Source: Hanleya hanleyi (taxonomy: Eukaryota; Mollusca; Polyplacophora; Lepidopleurida; Hanleyidae). From it: 64,000 bases of DNA. The notes below the pieces were generated by a model that was given only the letters and a program-made list of their open reading frames with translations, had not been told where the DNA came from and searched no databases. The stretch covers positions 1-64,000 of the forward strand of contig JAVTVY010019006.1 of the NCBI GenBank assembly GCA_036873755.1, read 5' to 3'. The translations under genes were made by a program, and so were the position numbers. Within the stretch, counting starts at the first letter, position 1, and every line of letters begins with the position of its first letter. Below are positions 60,726-64,000 of the stretch, piece after piece.

Positions 60726-61323
60726 GCACCCTATAGTATGTTAGTGTGAAAGAATAACAATCTGAACTCCCACATAAACTACTTTCCATAACACACCTCA
60801 ATTCATAAAGCATCTATCAACAAAGAAATATAGGAGGAAAACTTGCAGATTTGAGTTTTCCTTTAACAAATTAAGTATGATATTTAAATTCCAAATAGAA
60901 CAATTGAAGCATTGTCAAAATCTCTCCTACTTTTAACTCTGTACTGTACAGTCTTCTCTCAACAATTTTCCATATTTTACACCACTGTTGGCAATTGGTC
61001 CATTATACACAGTTAATGTTGGAAAATTGTGTCTCAATGACACTCGGTGTCACAAACAGAGAACGATATACGTCATATACTGTCTTCCATATGTTTAGTA
61101 TGTGACCAACATTTAAAAACACTTCTGTTAAAAACCTCTCATATGCACAGTCTGTAGTGTATGTATGTGACCACCTCATGGAGACACAAGCTGCATCCTG
61201 GGTAAACCAACAGTGTGAAATGGGTCACTTGAGTACACTCGCACTACAGTGGAGCCAAGCGAAATGTACACAGAATATATATATGAAGATGACATTTAAT
61301 GCTCGTACTACTGTAGACAGTCC

Positions 61324-61767
61324 TCAAGTCTGTTCAGCATCTGCCTCCTGTTTCTCTGTTACTACCTTGTCTGTAACCATAGCAACCTTCTCCGCTAAAG
61401 ATACTGTTTCATCTGTTACCATGGCGACCTTCTCATCTGTGGTCCTATTCTCCGCTTGATCTTGCTCTTGCTCCGTTGTGTCTGGACTTCGCCTCCTCAC
61501 CTTCTCCTGTTCTATTCTGTTAGCCTCTATTGCAGCCCCGATTTCTAGTTTTGGTCGTTTCTCTGTTGGAGTGCCAATGCCCTCCTCTTCCCCAGTGCTG
61601 GAGTCAAGTTGACTCGCGTCTCTCTTGACACCGGTCGTCTCTGATGCAGTGACGACGGACTCGCCCGCTGCCCTGAACTCCTCGTCCAGTAGTACCAGGA
61701 TACAGGTCATATTGTCACACCCTGTACCATCACCCATTGTATTTGGGGCTAGACAATGGTCAAACAC
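61324..61767 (-). CDS. PPM1G: PPM1G-type PP2C phosphatase, last coding exon
   Basis: The exon begins after the acceptor TTGTAG|GTGTTTGACC at 61,767 and encodes [20 protein letters not shown]. This is the C-terminal metal-binding motif of PP2C phosphatases (Asp residues of [10 protein letters not shown]) as in PPM1G/PP2C-gamma. An acidic, Lys-rich tail of about 110 residues follows ([15 protein letters not shown]), including a nuclear-localisation-like cluster. The tail contains two similar EKVAMVTD pieces. The stop is at 61,324. The phosphatase acts in the nucleus on spliceosome and histone substrates (family knowledge). The tail is typical in position but divergent in sequence. Confidence 0.88.
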   Translation of the reverse strand: MFDHCLAPNTMGDGTGCDNMTCILVLLDEEFRAAGESVVTASETTGVKRDASQLDSSTGEEEGIGTPTEKRPKLEIGAAIEANRIEQEKVRRRSPDTTEQEQDQAENRTTDEKVAMVTDETVSLAEKVAMVTDKVVTEKQEADAEQT

Positions 61768-61904
61768 CTACAACATAAATTAAATTAGGAATCATCCTAC
61801 ACATGTTGACATGGAGTGGACCTCGGAAGTACATGTAAAAGCAATTCAGGAAAGAGTGAAGCAGATGAGGATATCTGAATAATATATAAGTACATGTAGT
61901 CTTT

Positions 61905-62398
61905 CAGGGTTCATGCACAGAAATTCAGATTGAATTCCATGACCTTTTATGGACAAATTCCAGGACTTTTCCATGACCTATCAGAAATTTTCTATGGATA
62001 ATCAGGGCATCGAGAAAATCAGTCCACAGCTATGATGAGTGAGAAGAGCATTTTCATTTTCAATTTGAGAACAGCCATTTCCTCCTAAATGCACGCTGGG
62101 AGTTTAAGAGAATTCCAAGACCAAAGTTACCTCCCCTGATGCACACTTGATCGCATTCGTAGACCACACGCAACATTCGGCAAATAGAACATTCGCTGGT
62201 ACAGGAAAATCATCTTTTCGGTGAAAAAAATCAGGAGAAATATTGATCTGGCCGACATTTTGAAGTTCCATTTATTTTTTCCATGACCTATCACAAAATT
62301 CAATGACCAGACACAAAATTCCATGACTTTCAAGGCCTGGAAAATCAATTTTCAAATTCCATGACTTTCCAGGATTTTCCATGACCGCGGGAACCCTG
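61905..62398. mobile_element. hAT-like MITE in the PPM1G intron
   Basis: Termini CAGGGTTC (61,905-61,912) and GAACCCTG (62,391-62,398) are inverted repeats. The interior repeats the words TTCCATGAC, CATGACCTAT and TTCCAGGA many times. It is 494 bp, non-coding, and inserted in the intron 61,768-62,448. The flanks share TCTTT, but an exact 8-bp target duplication is not clear. Confidence 0.7.
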
Positions 62399-62448
62399 TC
62401 TTTTATATCATCACAAGTCAATGAAATATCTGATCTATCATTACTTAC

Positions 62449-62542
62449 CTCCTCACAGATCCTGGACGGGGTTTCCCTCTTAGCTGGGTCGGACAATTTC
62501 CCCTTTATGAAATCTACAACTTCCTGACTATTCATGTAGTTC
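62449..62542 (-). CDS. PPM1G: PPM1G-type phosphatase, penultimate coding exon
   Basis: A 94-nt exon between acceptor CATGGTAG|GAACTAC (62,542) and donor GAG|GTAAGTAATG (62,449/62,448). It encodes NYMNSQEVVDFIKGKL ... PSRICEE. This matches in order the helix (..M(N/S)SQEVVDF..) and ICEE segment that precede the DHCLAP exon in PPM1G. Joined to the next exon it keeps one frame. Upstream exons lie beyond the right edge or in 62,543-64,000 unseen. Confidence 0.85.
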
Positions 62543-64000
62543 CTACCATGGGAAAAATAAACCAACATACAATCTCTAAATATATCACCCAAACATTTGG
62601 ACACCGGACTGAAATTCATGTTTAAGCCAGAGATCATGGTTGATCACTGACTGCATATACAGAGAATTCACTTGAGTTCTATTCCATCAATAGTATCATA
62701 CATTCACATAGTATCATTACATTTGGAATTGGCTATAACCTGGATTGCCAGTTTTACTTGATGTATACAACAGCTGAGCTGCAGTAACCCAGTCAGGTAA
62801 AGCTTACCAGTTAAGGGTCTTGCAGTTAGTACTTTAGGAATTTAGAGACATTTCGCGAATGTTTCATGAAAATTGATTGCAAACTCTTTCATCGCACACA
62901 AGAAACATATTGCAGCTGACCCACTTTCCGTCTCACACCAAAATGGCGGATTAAATCAAGGTCATTGATACCACGTGCAGCAGACTCATTCACAATTTCT
63001 CCGAAATCTTCGCTGGGCAGTCCCGAGTGTTACTGATGTGACCTGAAGTCAATACATCACAAAATAATTCAGATCGTACATGCCTGCCTAGACGTTCATA
63101 TTTTCGATGTCAAAGTTTTACTGAGCAAGAGAAGTAGTTGTTGTAAATAAAGATAACTGTCCTTTACACACAAAATATCTTAACCCTATCTGGCCTGAGG
63201 CCACTCAATGTTTTGTTGTTTTTTTTGCTTCCATCTCAGAACGACAAAAACTTGAGAGCGGACACTCCCTGACTTTGTAGTTTATCATATTGGGGGTCAT
63301 TTTGAACCTATTTTCATAACCACCAAGCAAAGGATCATAGGTAAATTCAAACGGCTACCATGTGGGGTAGCAGAAAAGTACTATTTTCTTCATTTTGTTT
63401 TTCAAATTTGCTGCTTTTCTGCGAGAAAAAATGGGCACAAGCTATTTCATTCACATCAGATTATTATTTACTAATTTATCATACAGCTTTCACAAAGAAA
63501 ACACAAAAATAAAAAATAACCCAATGGGCTCCAATACCCCTCGGCTATTGTCTACACTCAGCAGTCATGCATTGCACAAGATGTATTTTTATAACTTTGA
63601 CATCATGTAGGTTAACAAGAATGTGTTCTAGTGGGTTAGAAATACATTGGACGTTGAGCCAGGTCAGCTATATGCTCTTCTATATAGCTCATAATCAAAT
63701 CAAGTAATTTGATCTTGGAATGAAAGCTCGTTTGAAAAACGGGCGAAGAGCATTTCCCCAGATAATTTTGTAACACATAATTTGGTACTCACAGGGCCTT
63801 AGATCTCCTCTATTGGGGCAGATACCCATGGAGGATGAGCAATCAGGAATCATCCCTGGTAGAAGTGCCTCTGAGAAGGGATTTCTTCACCAATGGGCGA
63901 AACCCAGTGTGAGGCAACACCAACTTTATTTTGCGTTTCATGGGCCCACCGACATTAAAAAATCGAATAAAAATAAAATGTCAAATTGCCACTTTTATAT
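62543..64000. other. Intronic sequence of the phosphatase gene, probably
   Basis: No further exon with recognisable PP2C motifs was found on the minus strand in this stretch, which suggests a long intron. The plus-strand frame at 63,395-63,610 has no motif. Confidence 0.45.

Overview
This is a eukaryotic, probably molluscan, window. Most of it is old selfish DNA, and only one host gene is visible, at the right edge. The clues are spliced exons, families of GTGAGTGAGTGA-type repeats that I associate with gastropods and bivalves, and the element mix (Polintons, DIRS, Penelope-like elements). I cannot name the species from the sequence alone.

Layout. 1-1,220: flank with a duplicated promoter-like module. 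1,221-21,947: Polinton-A, a Maverick/Polinton DNA transposon with inverted termini of about 0.75 and 0.95 kb. It carries decayed genes for the major capsid protein, a minor capsid (penton-like) protein, a coiled-coil/membrane protein, several small conserved Polinton proteins, an integrase and a protein-primed family B DNA polymerase. It has been invaded by a Penelope-like element (PLE-1), tail fragments of a second Penelope family (PLE-B), a third PLE fragment (PLE-3), and a 2.1-kb LTR-flanked non-autonomous element inside the polymerase gene. I see no packaging ATPase or protease in it. 22,000-24,500: Penelope-like fragments, including a candidate hammerhead ribozyme. 24,770-31,090: DIRS-A, a tyrosine-recombinase retrotransposon on the minus strand, split by PLE-2.

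31,100-47,100: a decayed and internally inverted Penelope copy, into which Polinton-B (34,875-46,521) inserted. Polinton-B is a different and less damaged Polinton lineage. On the plus strand it has an intron-containing polymerase gene. On the minus strand it has a zinc-finger/packaging-ATPase region, a chromodomain integrase, an adenovirus-type cysteine protease, a capsid gene and a gene with two PC4-like segments. The convergent transcription units appear to share a palindromic poly(A) signal.

48,400-55,206: DIRS-B. Its termini are textbook DIRS (inverted terminal repeats plus an internal complementary region), but it has no visible reverse transcriptase, and its recombinase is interrupted by a MITE. 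55,500-58,500: tandem repeats and a Ty3/gypsy remnant. 59,000-64,000: the last two coding exons of a PPM1G-type PP2C phosphatase on the minus strand, with a hAT-like MITE in the intron between them.

How the parts relate: the window records layered insertion (PLEs into Polinton-A, PLE into DIRS, Polinton-B into PLE, MITEs into DIRS-B and into the host intron). Almost every element gene is broken by stops, frameshifts or deletions. The intact-looking element ORFs are the protease and ATPase core of Polinton-B. Broken genes are described here by position only.
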